47,532 bases of DNA, taken from contig JAFLTX010000009.1 of the NCBI GenBank assembly GCA_022509145.1, forward strand, positions 1-47,532. Direction: 5' to 3'. Below, in pieces: positions 1 through 9,262 of this stretch. This DNA is from Muribaculaceae bacterium (GTDB lineage Bacteria > Bacteroidota > Bacteroidia > Bacteroidales > Muribaculaceae). The position numbers and the translations under genes were made by a program. Within the stretch, counting starts at the first letter, position 1; the number at the start of each line of letters is the position of its first letter. The notes below the pieces were generated by a model, which was not told where the DNA came from, did not search any database, and saw only the letters and a list, made by a program, of their open reading frames with translations.

Positions 1-1430
1 TAGAGTTTGAAAACGGTGTCAAAGGTGTGGCGCTCAACCTCGAGGAAAGCAACGTCGGGGTGGTGCTTCTCAACAATATTAATTCCGTCACTGAAAACAT
101 GTCAGTGCACCGCACGGGTGAAATCGCATCTATCCCGGTAGGCGAAGGCCTCCTCGGACGTGTGATCAATATCCTGGGCGAACCTATCGACGGCAAAGGG
201 CCCATCGAGGGCGACCTGATCCGCCTCCCTCTCGAGCGCAAGGCTCCGGGCGTTATCTTCCGTCAGCCTGTAAACCAGCCGCTTCAGACCGGCCTCAAGG
301 CTGTCGACTCGATGATTCCTATCGGCCGCGGACAGCGTGAGCTTATCATCGGCGACCGCCAGGTAGGTAAATCGGCCATCGCCATCGATACAATCATCAA
401 CCAACGCCAGAATTATCTCGACGGCAAGCCGGTTTACTGTATCTACGTGGCCATCGGTCAGAAGGGTTCTACGGTAGCCGCTCTGGTGAACACTCTGGAG
501 AAATACGGTGCGCTTGAATACACCACAGTGGTGGCCGCAACCGCATCCGACTCGGCTTCAATGCGTTACTACGCTCCGTTTGCAGGTGTAGCCATCGGTG
601 AATATTTCCGCGACACCGGCCGCGACGCCCTCATCGTATATGATGATCTCTCGAAGCAGGCAGTGGCTTATCGCGAGATATCTCTCGTGCTGAAGCGACC
701 CTCGGGCCGCGAGGCTTACCCGGGCGATATCTTCTATCTGCACTCACGTCTTTTGGAGAGAGCTGCGAAGATCATCGGCGACCAGGAAGTGGCTTCAAAG
801 ATGAACGACCTTCCGGAGGTTCTCAAACCGATGGTGAAGGGTGGAGGCTCGCTCACGGCGCTTCCCATCATCGAGACTCAGGGAGGCGACGTGTCGGCTT
901 ACATCCCCACCAACGTGATCTCGATTACCGACGGCCAGATCTTCCTCGAGACATCCCTCTTCAACCAGGGTATCCGTCCGGCCATCAACGTAGGTATCTC
1001 GGTATCGCGTGTGGGTGGTAACGCTCAGATCAAGCCGATGAAGAAGGTAGCCGGTACGCTGAAGATCGCGCAGGCACAGTTCCGCGAACTCGAGTCGTTC
1101 ACGAAATTCGGTGGCGACATCGACCCCGTGACCGCTCGTGTGATCGACACCGGCCGCAAGAACCAGCAGCTTCTCATCCAGCCCCAGTACGATCCGTGGC
1201 CTGTAGAGAACCAGGTAGCCGTAATCTATTGCGGTATCAACGGTCTGCTCCAGGATGTGCCCGTAGACAAGGTGCAGGAATTTGAAGAGCTTTTCATTCA
1301 GCTTGTAAAGGCTAAATATCAGAAAGAAGTGCTCGACGAGATAAAGGCCGGCAATCTTACTCCCGACATCGAGGAGAAGATACGCCAGTGTGCATCGGAA
1401 ATCGCATCAAGATACGCAACCGCTAAGTAA
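1..1430 (+). CDS. atpA: ATP synthase F1 subunit alpha (5' end missing)
   Basis: This is the alpha subunit of the cytoplasmic F1 head of ATP synthase, the non-catalytic nucleotide-binding partner of beta. The reading frame is open from base 3 (E-F-E-N-G-V-K-G before the first GTG at 27), so the gene starts outside the window. About 475 residues are present against the usual 510-530, so only some 50 N-terminal residues are missing. The Walker A loop GDRQVGKS lies at 351-374, where many homologues have GDRQTGKT; the change keeps the GxxxxGK[ST] pattern. The arginine-finger region [16 protein letters not shown] is intact near 1000-1045. The stop is four bases before atpG, so the two genes are surely co-transcribed. 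Identity is very secure. Confidence 0.98.
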   Translation, partial: EFENGVKGVALNLEESNVGVVLLNNINSVTENMSVHRTGEIASIPVGEGLLGRVINILGEPIDGKGPIEGDLIRLPLERKAPGVIFRQPVNQPLQTGLKAVDSMIPIGRGQRELIIGDRQVGKSAIAIDTIINQRQNYLDGKPVYCIYVAIGQKGSTVAALVNTLEKYGALEYTTVVAATASDSASMRYYAPFAGVAIGEYFRDTGRDALIVYDDLSKQAVAYREISLVLKRPSGREAYPGDIFYLHSRLLERAAKIIGDQEVASKMNDLPEVLKPMVKGGGSLTALPIIETQGGDVSAYIPTNVISITDGQIFLETSLFNQGIRPAINVGISVSRVGGNAQIKPMKKVAGTLKIAQAQFRELESFTKFGGDIDPVTARVIDTGRKNQQLLIQPQYDPWPVENQVAVIYCGINGLLQDVPVDKVQEFEELFIQLVKAKYQKEVLDEIKAGNLTPDIEEKIRQCASEIASRYATAK

Positions 1431-1434
1431 ATAG

Positions 1435-2331
1435 ATGGCAACATTAAGGGAACTGAAGACGAGGATAGGCTCCGTGTCGTCGAGTGAGAAAATCACCGGC
1501 GCCATGAAGATGATATCGTCGGCCAAGGTGCATAAGAACGAGCAGGAACTGCGCAAGCTGCAGCCGTTTAGAGCGCAGCTTCAGCACATCATGGGCCATA
1601 TCCTTGCCTCCGACGCTACGTTTGAGTCTCCTCTTATCGAGAGCAAGGAGGTAAGGAAGATTGCAGTGGTGGTCTTCGGCAGCGACGACGGTCTCTGCGG
1701 CGCCTACAACATGAACGTCTTCAAGAAACTCCTCGAGGAGCTCAACAGGCTTCACGAGACCTTCGGCAACGATGTGGATATCACCGTGATCCCGGTGGGC
1801 CGCAAGATTGCCGGAGCCGTCTCCCACATCGTGTCAGACTCGATCAAATCGAAACCCGTGGCAGGTGTAGATTCGAAAATGGCGCCCGAAAAGGTTGATG
1901 CCTTCACCATGAGCCTCAAAGACGGCTTCACGGGAGACGAGTATGATTATGTGGAGGTGGTCTACATGCATTTCCATTCGATCAGCCGTCAAAGGGCCAC
2001 TGTCGAGACCCTTTTTCCGGTTAAGCCCGAGATTCTGCTCGGCAATCAAGACGCCGCAGGAAAGAAGGAGAGTGGAAGAATGTATCTCTTCGAGCCGGAT
2101 GCCAACAGCATCTTCAACGAGGTGCTCCCGATGTTTGTGCTGTCAACCATGCAAGACATCACCATCGAAAACCGCGCCTCCGAGCAGGCTGCAAGGGTGA
2201 TGGCCATGCAGGCGGCCAACGACAACGCCAAGAAACTCAACGAAGAGCTCCGTCTTGAATATAATAAACTTAGACAACAATCTATAACAACTGAATTGCT
2301 TGACATCCTTGGAGGTCAAGTAGAAAGATAA
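1435..2331 (+). CDS. atpG: ATP synthase F1 subunit gamma
   Basis: This 298-residue protein is the central rotating shaft of F1 ATP synthase, coupling proton flow through Fo to the catalytic sites. The N-terminal helix begins MATLRELKTRIGSVSSSEKI and the C-terminal helix ends with TTELLDILGGQVER. These are the two halves of the gamma coiled coil and match the family in sequence and length. It starts four bases after atpA. Its TAA stop shares one base with the ATG of nuoI (TAATG at 2329-2333). In Bacteroidetes atpG is usually the last atp gene, so this junction directly joins the ATP synthase and complex I operons. Confidence 0.98.
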   Translation: MATLRELKTRIGSVSSSEKITGAMKMISSAKVHKNEQELRKLQPFRAQLQHIMGHILASDATFESPLIESKEVRKIAVVVFGSDDGLCGAYNMNVFKKLLEELNRLHETFGNDVDITVIPVGRKIAGAVSHIVSDSIKSKPVAGVDSKMAPEKVDAFTMSLKDGFTGDEYDYVEVVYMHFHSISRQRATVETLFPVKPEILLGNQDAAGKKESGRMYLFEPDANSIFNEVLPMFVLSTMQDITIENRASEQAARVMAMQAANDNAKKLNEELRLEYNKLRQQSITTELLDILGGQVER

Positions 2332-3107
2332 TGGGTAATATAAAAGATTATTTTGTTTCGGTAGGGAAGGGCTTGAGCAGCCTGGTGAAAGGCATGGCCG
2401 TAACCGGGAAAGAGTTCGTCACTCCCAAGGTAACTGAATGCTATCCGGAAAATCGCGCTACTTTGAAGATTGCAGACCGCTTCCGGGCTGAACTGACGCT
2501 CATCTACGACGAGAACGGCAGGCATAAGTGTATCGGCTGCGGTATATGCCAGATGAACTGCCCGAACGGCACCATTCAGCTTACCACGAAGATGGTAGAC
2601 CTTCCCGACGGGAAGAAGAAGCGCATGCTCGACAAGTATATGTACGACCTGGGAAGCTGCACTTTCTGCATGCTTTGCGTAACCACTTGCCCGCAAGACG
2701 CCCTCGAGTTTACCAATGATTTCGAACAGGCGGTCTTCACTCGCGACAAGCTTGTGAAGCAGCTCAACTATAAGCCCGAGCCGGCTCCTGAGGCACTTCA
2801 GGCAGCTCCCGCACACGCGGCAGCTGGCGCCGATGCTGAAAGACTGGCCAAAATCAAGGCTGAGGCTTTGGCCAAGGCAGCCAAGATAAAGGCCGAAAGG
2901 GAAGCTGCCGCCAAGGCTAAAGCCGCCGCAGAAGCATCGGTAGCTCCGAAGGCTGAGGTTAAGGCTGAAGTTAAGGCTGAAGTTAAGGTTGAGGTTAAGG
3001 CTGAGGAAGCTCCCAAGGCTGAAGAGGCCCCCAAAGCTGAAGCTCCGAAGGAAGAGCCCAACGCTGAGAAGGCTGAAGAGAAAACTGAAAACGAAAAATC
3101 TGAATAA
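2331..3107 (+). CDS. nuoI: NADH-quinone oxidoreductase subunit I, with long charged tail
   Basis: NuoI carries clusters N6a and N6b, which pass electrons along the peripheral arm of complex I towards quinone. Two 4Fe-4S motifs are visible: Cys67-Cys70-Cys73-Cys77 (CIGCGICQMNC) and Cys110-Cys113-Cys116-Cys120 (CTFCMLCVTTC). The family usually stops near 150-180 residues. This protein goes on to 258, with about 110 residues made almost only of Lys, Glu, Ala, Val and Pro, encoded by imperfect tandem AEVK and EEAPKA units. The start codon overlaps the atpG stop by one base, so translation is probably coupled. nuoJ follows after 11 bases. No nuoA-H genes lie between atpG and nuoI. The function of the core is secure; the role of the tail is unknown. 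Confidence 0.95.
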   Translation: MGNIKDYFVSVGKGLSSLVKGMAVTGKEFVTPKVTECYPENRATLKIADRFRAELTLIYDENGRHKCIGCGICQMNCPNGTIQLTTKMVDLPDGKKKRMLDKYMYDLGSCTFCMLCVTTCPQDALEFTNDFEQAVFTRDKLVKQLNYKPEPAPEALQAAPAHAAAGADAERLAKIKAEALAKAAKIKAEREAAAKAKAAAEASVAPKAEVKAEVKAEVKVEVKAEEAPKAEEAPKAEAPKEEPNAEKAEEKTENEKSE

Positions 3108-3118
3108 AAATTCCAAGA

Positions 3119-3646
3119 ATGGATTCAATTAGCAATATCGTTCTTTATTTCGTTGTCGCCATCTCCATAGTGGTGTTTTCCATTATGGCTGTGACGGCAA
3201 GGAGAATACTTAGAGCGGCCACTTATCTGCTGTTTGTCTTGATCGGCACGGCCGTCTTCTACTTCCAGCTGGGATATCAGTTCCTGGGAGCGGTGCAGAT
3301 AGCCGTCTATGCAGGCGGTATCATGGTGCTCTTCGTGTTCTGTATCATTCTTACGCAGAAACCTCACGAGAAGACCCAGGTTCTGGCATCTCATCGCCGC
3401 GTGCTGGGAATCGGTGTGGCTGTCTGCGGCGTTGTTCTGCTGGCTTGGGCCCTCTTCACGATGCCCCTCTTCAGCGGAATGTCGCTCACACAGGCGCTCT
3501 CATCCGGTGCTCCCGTGACAATGCACATGATCGGCGAGGCCTTCACCGGCACGGGCCGCATGCAATATCTGCTCCCCTTCGAGGCGATAAGCGTGCTGCT
3601 GCTGGCGTGTATAATTGGTGGTGTAACCGTAGCTCGAAAAGGTTAA
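3119..3646 (+). CDS. nuoJ: NADH-quinone oxidoreductase subunit J
   Basis: NuoJ is a small membrane subunit of complex I that lies next to NuoK and helps link quinone reduction to the proton channels. The 175-residue product has about five hydrophobic helices. The conserved stretch YQFLGAVQIAVYAGGIMVLF corresponds to the broken helix TM3 of the family. Length fits the usual 165-200. It is the second gene of the nuoI-N block, 11 bases after nuoI and 13 bases before nuoK. The C terminus IGGVTVARKG is typical of Bacteroidetes NuoJ. Confidence 0.95.
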   Translation: MDSISNIVLYFVVAISIVVFSIMAVTARRILRAATYLLFVLIGTAVFYFQLGYQFLGAVQIAVYAGGIMVLFVFCIILTQKPHEKTQVLASHRRVLGIGVAVCGVVLLAWALFTMPLFSGMSLTQALSSGAPVTMHMIGEAFTGTGRMQYLLPFEAISVLLLACIIGGVTVARKG

Positions 3647-3659
3647 AGGATATAAGACT

Positions 3660-3971
3660 ATGGATTTAAGTATATTGTGGTATCTGATTCCCAGCGTGCT
3701 GATGTTTGCATGCGGGGTCTATGGTTTCATAACCAGAAAGAATATGATTGCGATGCTCATTTCGATAGAACTTATATTGAATTCGAGCGACCTCAATTTC
3801 GTGATATTTAACCGGTATCTCTTCCCGGGATCGATGGAGGGAATGGTGTTCACACTCTTTGCAGTGGCGATAGCTGCGGCAGAAACGGCCGTGGCCATAG
3901 CCATCATCATCAACATCTTCCGCAAGATAGGGAACACGGATATTAGTGAAGCAAAAAAAATGAAGTATTAA
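3660..3971 (+). CDS. nuoK: NADH-quinone oxidoreductase subunit K
   Basis: NuoK is an MrpC-like membrane subunit forming part of a proton path in complex I. The product has 103 residues, the normal size, with three hydrophobic helices. The two membrane glutamates needed for proton movement in the family are present: Glu37 in SIELILNS and Glu75 in AAAETAVA. The loop after the first glutamate reads NSSDLNFV where many homologues have NSVNLNFV. It lies 13 bases after nuoJ and its stop is three bases before the ATG of nuoL. Confidence 0.96.
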   Translation: MDLSILWYLIPSVLMFACGVYGFITRKNMIAMLISIELILNSSDLNFVIFNRYLFPGSMEGMVFTLFAVAIAAAETAVAIAIIINIFRKIGNTDISEAKKMKY

Positions 3972-3974
3972 GAT

Positions 3975-5927
3975 ATGGGCGTAACACTTCCTATACTTAT
4001 TCTCTCCATACCGCTGTTTATGTTTCTGCTGCTCGGCCTCGGCGGAGTGAAAATGAGCAGAAAAGCCGCCGGTATCTGCGGCATCACCGGTATGGGGACA
4101 ACGATGGTGCTTGCCTACATTGTGGCTTGTACCTACTATTTCAGTGGCGACATTGCTTTCATCATCGACGGCATAAGGCAGCAGTATCAGGTGTTTGACG
4201 TCACCTGGCTCGCCTTCACCGAGAAACTGGTGGTCAACATCGGTTTCCTGCTTGACCCGATTTCGGCGTTGATGCTCATCGTCATCACTACGATTTCGTT
4301 TATGGTCCACCTCTACAGCTGGGGATATATGGAGCATGAACCGGGATTCCAGCGTTACTATGCGTTTCTGTCGCTCTTCAGCTTCTCGATGTTGGGCCTG
4401 GTCGTGGCCACCAACATCTTCCAGATGTATATCTTCTGGGAGCTCGTGGGCGTATCGTCATATCTGCTGATCGGATTCTTCTATAAGCTTCCGAGCGCAG
4501 TTTCGGCCTCCAAGAAGGCATTCATCGTAACCCGTTTTGCCGACCTCGGTTTCCTCATCGGTATCCTGGTGCTGTCGTTCTACACCGACACCTTCAACTT
4601 CGTCACGATGACCGACAACCCGTTTGAGGTGCTTGCTCAGACTCACGGCGCAACCTTCATGGGTGCATCGGTACTCACTTGGGCGATGGTTCTCATCTTT
4701 GTCGGCGGTATGGGTAAGTCGGCCATGATGCCTCTGCACATCTGGCTCCCCGACGCCATGGAAGGTCCGACGCCGGTATCGGCTCTTATCCACGCCGCTA
4801 CGATGGTTGTGGCCGGTGTTTACCTGGTGGCCAGGATGTTCCCGGTATATTGCGTGGTAGACACGGCATTGACATTCGTGGCGATAGTAGGCGCAATCAC
4901 GGCTTTCTATGCAGCGGTTGTGGCCTGTACGCAAATCGACATCAAGAGGGTGCTTGCCTTCTCCACAATATCTCAGATCGCATTCATGATGACCTCTCTC
5001 GCTTGCTCGAGAATGGGTCTGGTGCCCGAAGGCCATCATGAAGCCTACAGCGGTCTGGGCTACATGGCAGGTATGTTCCACCTCTTCACCCACGCCATGT
5101 TCAAGGCGTTGCTCTTCCTCGGAGCCGGCGCTCTTATCCATGCGGTTCACTCCAACGACTATACCAAGATGGGTGGCCTGCGCAAGTATATGCCCATCAC
5201 CCATTGGACATTCCTCATCGGCTGTCTCGCCATCGCAGGTATATGGCCGTTTGCCGGCTTCTTCTCGAAAGACGAGATGCTTGCCGCCATGTTCAACCAG
5301 CATTGGTTCTACGGCGCATGGATGACGATGGTTGCAGGTCTCACGGCGTTCTATATGTTCCGCCTCTACTATAGGATTTTCTGGTGGGAAGAGAATGCCG
5401 AATATCAGCATCACAAGCCTCACGACGGCCCGTGGCAGATGTCGCTGCCGTTGCTGATCCTCGCCGCCATCTCATGTGTGGCAGGCTGGATTCCGTTCGG
5501 TGAATTCGTCACCTGGAATGGTCAGGAATATCATATCCACATCGAGGCACCCGTGGCCGCCACTTCGCTCATCGTTGCAGTTCTGGCAATAGCTCTGGCT
5601 ACTCTGATGTATGCAAAGAAGAATCCGTGGCCCACGAGAGTCAAGAATATGGTGCCCGGTCTTTGGGAAGCTGCCCACAGAAGATTCTACTGGGACGAGA
5701 TCTATCAGTTCATCACCCATAAGATTATCTTCGGCATGATCTCGAAGGGTATAGCATGGTTCGACCGTCACGTGATCGACGCAACGATGGACGGCTTCGC
5801 CAAGATTACCCAGCGTACCTCCGTGGCTATCAAGGGAATGCAGAGCGGAAGCACTCAGGCTTACGTAATCTGGTATTTCGTGGGTGCACTCCTGGTAGCC
5901 GCAATTACATGGATTTGTCTAATTTGA
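3975..5927 (+). CDS. nuoL: NADH-quinone oxidoreductase subunit L
   Basis: NuoL is the distal antiporter-like proton pump of complex I, with a long lateral helix at its C terminus. The 650-residue product is full length. Conserved blocks are visible: FWELVGVSSYLLIGF with the key helix-5 glutamate, and GGMGKSAMMPLHIWLPDAM followed by EGPTPVSALIHAATMVVAGV with the helix-7 lysine. HAMFKALLFLGAGALIHAVH carries the conserved lysine and histidine. The last helix, near SGSTQAYVIWYFVGALLVAA, anchors the lateral helix. It is three bases after nuoK and 24 before nuoM. Confidence 0.97.
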   Translation: MGVTLPILILSIPLFMFLLLGLGGVKMSRKAAGICGITGMGTTMVLAYIVACTYYFSGDIAFIIDGIRQQYQVFDVTWLAFTEKLVVNIGFLLDPISALMLIVITTISFMVHLYSWGYMEHEPGFQRYYAFLSLFSFSMLGLVVATNIFQMYIFWELVGVSSYLLIGFFYKLPSAVSASKKAFIVTRFADLGFLIGILVLSFYTDTFNFVTMTDNPFEVLAQTHGATFMGASVLTWAMVLIFVGGMGKSAMMPLHIWLPDAMEGPTPVSALIHAATMVVAGVYLVARMFPVYCVVDTALTFVAIVGAITAFYAAVVACTQIDIKRVLAFSTISQIAFMMTSLACSRMGLVPEGHHEAYSGLGYMAGMFHLFTHAMFKALLFLGAGALIHAVHSNDYTKMGGLRKYMPITHWTFLIGCLAIAGIWPFAGFFSKDEMLAAMFNQHWFYGAWMTMVAGLTAFYMFRLYYRIFWWEENAEYQHHKPHDGPWQMSLPLLILAAISCVAGWIPFGEFVTWNGQEYHIHIEAPVAATSLIVAVLAIALATLMYAKKNPWPTRVKNMVPGLWEAAHRRFYWDEIYQFITHKIIFGMISKGIAWFDRHVIDATMDGFAKITQRTSVAIKGMQSGSTQAYVIWYFVGALLVAAITWICLI

Positions 5928-5951
5928 AAACCCGGATTGAATATTTAGGTT

Positions 5952-7478
5952 ATGTTTGACAATATATTAATATGGTTTGTTGTAATCCCGGTCATCATGA
6001 TGATCGGCCTGGGAATATGCAGAAATAAAAACATAGATGCCATTCGGGCGGTGATGGTTGTGGGCAGCACGGCTCTGCTTGCGCTCTCGATCGTTCTCTG
6101 CCTCGTCTTCCTGGCATTGCGCAAAGGGGGAGACACTTCAGAGATGCTCTTCATGGGGTCCTGGATGTGGTACGCACCGCTCAATATCCACCTGGCAGTG
6201 GGTGTAGACGGTATCTCGGTATTGATGCTCCTTCTTTCGGCCATCATCGTGTTTGCCGGCACTTTCGCTTCGTGGAAGATAGATCCGCTGCCGAAGAACT
6301 TCTTCCTTTGGTTCTGCCTCCTCTCGACCGGTGTATTCGGGTTCTTCATCTCGATCGACATGTTTACCATGTTTATGTTCTACGAGGTGGCTCTTATCCC
6401 GATGTACCTGCTGATCGGCGTATGGGGCACAGGCCGCAAGGAGTATTCGGCCATGAAGCTCACCCTTATGCTCATGGGTGGCTCGGCCTTCCTCATGCTC
6501 GGTCTGCTCGGCATCTACTGGCACAGCACTCCGGAGGGTATGGAGAAGACATGGAACATCCTCGAGATTGCGCAATATGCCAACATTGAACATGGATGGC
6601 AAAACTTCCTCTTCTGCCTTACCTTCGTAGGTTTCGGCGTTCTGGGAGCCATGTTCCCGTTCCACACTTGGAGCCCCGACGGTCACGCATCGGCGCCCAC
6701 GGCAGTTTCTATGCTCCACGCCGGCGTACTGATGAAGCTCGGCGGTTACGGCTGCTTCAGAATCGCCATCTATCTGCTCCCGCAGGCTGCCAACGAACTG
6801 GCATGGATATTCATCATCCTCACGGGTATCAGCATCGTCTACGGTGCCTTCTCGGCATGCGTTCAGACCGACCTCAAGTATATCAACGCATATTCATCGG
6901 TGTCTCACTGCGGCATGGTGCTCTTCGCCCTGCTTATGCTCAACACCACCGCTATGACGGGCGGTATCCTTCAGATGCTCAGCCACGGCTTGATGACGGC
7001 TCTCTTCTTTGCCCTAATCGGTATGATTTACGGCCGCACCCACACCCGCGACGTTCGCCAAATGGGCGGTTTGATGAGGATAATGCCTTACCTGGCCGTA
7101 TGCTACATGATAGCAGGTTTCGCTTCGTTGGGCTTGCCGGGTCTCTCGGGATTCGTGGCTGAAATGACGATTTTCTTCGGCTCGTTCCAAGACTCCGACA
7201 TCTTCCACCGCATATTCGTGATTGCTGCCACTACGGCTATCGTGATAACCGCGGTTTACATCCTTCGAGTGGTTGGCAAGCTGCTGCTCGGCCCGGTACA
7301 AGACGACCATCACCTCAAGCTCACCGACGCTTCGTGGTTTGAGAGATTGGCCACAGTTTCGCTCATAGTGTGCATCGCCGGCATCGGTCTCTTCCCGAAT
7401 TGGATCAACGAAACCATCCAGGAAAGCTTCGCACCGATAGTAAACGCAATTCAAGGAGCGGCAACGCCCGGAATTTAA
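5952..7478 (+). CDS. nuoM: NADH-quinone oxidoreductase subunit M
   Basis: NuoM is the middle antiporter-like subunit of complex I. The 508-residue protein has about fourteen hydrophobic helices. It shows the conserved FYEVALIPMYLLIGVWG block with the helix-5 glutamate and the FPFHTWSPDGHASAPTAVSM block. LHAGVLMKLGGYG contains the helix-7 lysine, and YSSVSHCGMVLFALLMLN and LSHGLMTALFFALIG carry the later charged residues. Length is standard. The ATG at 5952 lies 24 bases after nuoL, and nuoN follows after 35 bases. Confidence 0.97.
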   Translation: MFDNILIWFVVIPVIMMIGLGICRNKNIDAIRAVMVVGSTALLALSIVLCLVFLALRKGGDTSEMLFMGSWMWYAPLNIHLAVGVDGISVLMLLLSAIIVFAGTFASWKIDPLPKNFFLWFCLLSTGVFGFFISIDMFTMFMFYEVALIPMYLLIGVWGTGRKEYSAMKLTLMLMGGSAFLMLGLLGIYWHSTPEGMEKTWNILEIAQYANIEHGWQNFLFCLTFVGFGVLGAMFPFHTWSPDGHASAPTAVSMLHAGVLMKLGGYGCFRIAIYLLPQAANELAWIFIILTGISIVYGAFSACVQTDLKYINAYSSVSHCGMVLFALLMLNTTAMTGGILQMLSHGLMTALFFALIGMIYGRTHTRDVRQMGGLMRIMPYLAVCYMIAGFASLGLPGLSGFVAEMTIFFGSFQDSDIFHRIFVIAATTAIVITAVYILRVVGKLLLGPVQDDHHLKLTDASWFERLATVSLIVCIAGIGLFPNWINETIQESFAPIVNAIQGAATPGI

Positions 7479-7513
7479 TAACACGGAATCTAACATCATT
7501 CTTTATATAAAAG

Positions 7514-9025
7514 ATGGATTATTCGCAATTTGGGGCAATGGTGCCCGAACTGATAATATTAGGTATATTCCTTGTAATATTCCTCTTTGATACGTTTGGA
7601 GGCGACAGCTGCAAGAAGCTGCTGTCACCGCTCACGGTAGTGCTCTTCACGCTCGCCACCGTGGCCATCTGGGTCGTGCCTTCGTGCAACGAGATGGTGT
7701 TCGGCGGGATGTATGTGAATTCCACCGCCTGCAACGCCATCAAATGCATCCTTAACGTGGGTGTGCTGGTGGTGCTCCTCCAGAGCATGAAGTGGGCCGA
7801 CTCCGACGAAGGGTTTATCCGCAAGGGAGAATTCTACGAACTGCTGATGGTGACTCTCTTCGGAATGTATCTGATGATATCGTCGCGCCATTTCCTGCTC
7901 TTCATCATAGGTCTGGAAAGTGCGTCGCTGCCGATGGCAGCCTTGATCGCCTACAACAAGAAACGCCATGAGAGCGCCGAGGCAGCGGTAAAATATATCC
8001 TTACCGCGGTATTCTCTTCAGGTATCCTTCTGATGGGCCTCTCGTTTGTATACGCTTTCAGCGGCGGTTCGCTATATTTCTCCGACATTGCCGCTTCAGT
8101 CAATACATACGTAGCCGGTACTGAGGGTGCCACCCAATTCAACGGCCTCCTCGTAGTAGCCCTGGCATTCGTCATCGCAGGTCTTGGTTTCAAGCTTTCG
8201 CTCGTGCCGTTCCATCTATGGACAGCCGACGTTTACCAAGGCGCTCCCACAGCGATTACCAGCTATCTTTCGGTAGTTTCCAAAGGTGCCGCTGCATTCG
8301 CGTTCTTCGTGATCTTCGTTCAATGTTTCGGCGCGGCTTATCCCGAAGCATGGGAATGGATGATGTATGGCCTGATTATCCTTACCATCACCGTGGGTAA
8401 CCTCTTTGCAATCCGCCAAAAGAACATGAAACGATTCATGGCCTTCTCGTCGATCTCGCAGGCTGGTTATCTGATGCTCGGCGTAATGGCAGCCGACTCT
8501 CTCGGCCTGGCCTCGATGCTCTTCTACATCTTCGTTTACGTAGTGAGCAACCTCGGCGCCTTCGGTGTGATCTCCTCGATAGAGAACAAAACAGGGAAAG
8601 TTGGTATGGACGACTACAACGGCCTCCAAAAGACAAATCCCTGGCTGGCATTCATCATGACACTGGCTATGTTCTCGCTCGCCGGTATCCCTCCGTTTGC
8701 CGGATTCTTCAGCAAATTCCTCATCTTTACCTCTGTTACGGGAACAGGCTCGGTTGCGCTTTACATCCTCGTGCTTGTAGCGTTGATCAACACCATCGTG
8801 TCGCTCTATTACTATCTGCTCGTGGTGAAGGCCATGTGGATCAGCCCGGAAGAACCTGTTATCGAGCGTTACCAGTCAGCCTTGAGCGAACGTGCAGCTC
8901 TCTGGCTTTGCACCGCTGGCATCGTCTTCTTCGGCCTCGTGCCCTACATCTACCAATACTGCGTAAACGCAGTGGGCGATGCCGACGGATTCCTCGCTCA
9001 GTTCATGCGCCTCCCGCTGAATTAA
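7514..9025 (+). CDS. nuoN: NADH-quinone oxidoreductase subunit N
   Basis: NuoN is the antiporter-like subunit closest to NuoK in the complex I membrane arm. The product has 503 residues and many hydrophobic helices. It shows GLESASLPMAALIAY (helix-5 glutamate), FKLSLVPFHLWTADVYQGAP with TAITSYLSVVSKGAAAF (helix-7 lysine), and AFSSISQAGYLMLGV. SLAGIPPFAGFFSKFLIF is the conserved helix-12 block. It is the last gene of the nuo block and is followed by a strong hairpin at 9093-9136, which supports this as the operon end. Confidence 0.97.
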   Translation: MDYSQFGAMVPELIILGIFLVIFLFDTFGGDSCKKLLSPLTVVLFTLATVAIWVVPSCNEMVFGGMYVNSTACNAIKCILNVGVLVVLLQSMKWADSDEGFIRKGEFYELLMVTLFGMYLMISSRHFLLFIIGLESASLPMAALIAYNKKRHESAEAAVKYILTAVFSSGILLMGLSFVYAFSGGSLYFSDIAASVNTYVAGTEGATQFNGLLVVALAFVIAGLGFKLSLVPFHLWTADVYQGAPTAITSYLSVVSKGAAAFAFFVIFVQCFGAAYPEAWEWMMYGLIILTITVGNLFAIRQKNMKRFMAFSSISQAGYLMLGVMAADSLGLASMLFYIFVYVVSNLGAFGVISSIENKTGKVGMDDYNGLQKTNPWLAFIMTLAMFSLAGIPPFAGFFSKFLIFTSVTGTGSVALYILVLVALINTIVSLYYYLLVVKAMWISPEEPVIERYQSALSERAALWLCTAGIVFFGLVPYIYQYCVNAVGDADGFLAQFMRLPLN

Positions 9026-9092
9026 GAGAAACCACATCAGCTAAACGAAGTGAGCCTTCGACTGGCTGAAAGTAAGATAAGAGTTACATAAT

Positions 9093-9136
9093 AAAATCAA
9101 ACGGCGACCGAACGAAAGCGGGCGCCGTTTGATTTT
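9093..9136. terminator. Strong hairpin ending the atp-nuo operon
   Basis: A perfect 14-base inverted repeat has its left arm AAAATCAAACGGCG at 9093-9106, a 16-base loop, and its right arm at 9123-9136. The A-run at the left and T-run at the right make it suitable as a terminator in both directions. It lies 67 bases after the nuoN stop. Confidence 0.85.
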
Positions 9137-9143
9137 GTGTATT

Positions 9144-9180
9144 TTCTTTGTAGATCTGCTCTGTTCCTTCCGGAATATTA
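9144..9180. repeat. Direct repeat copy 1 (37 nt)
   Basis: This is the first of two adjacent near-identical copies beginning TTCTTTGTAGATCTGCTCTG and ending in TTCCGGAATATTA. The second copy at 9188-9225 differs by one substitution and one extra A. The repeat period is 44 bases. It lies in the gap between the nuo terminator and the patatin gene, with no reading frame. Confidence 0.8.
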
Positions 9181-9187
9181 GTTTTAC

Positions 9188-9225
9188 TTCTTTGTAGATC
9201 TGCTCTGTTGCTTCCGGAAATATTA
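9188..9225. repeat. Direct repeat copy 2 (38 nt)
   Basis: This is the second copy of the repeat at 9144-9180, 44 bases downstream, with C changed to G after CTGTT and one added A in TTCCGGAAATATTA. Each copy holds the small palindrome TTCCGGAA or TTCCGGAAA. Two copies without spacers of equal size or cas genes do not suggest CRISPR. Confidence 0.8.
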
Positions 9226-9262
9226 GAAGTTATCCGATGATTTTCGGTTCTTGCGGTAAGGA

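Noticed and set aside
2316-3128. A 270-codon minus-strand frame rich in Phe, Leu and Ser
   Set aside because: It is the mirror of the repetitive NuoI tail and core; the composition is explained by the complement of Lys/Glu/Ala codons.
4458-5423. A 321-codon minus-strand frame inside nuoL
   Set aside because: It is antisense to a conserved membrane subunit, with His/Arg/Glu-rich translation and no domain.
9144-9225. Possible CRISPR array
   Set aside because: There are only two repeats, a seven-base interval between them, and no cas genes.
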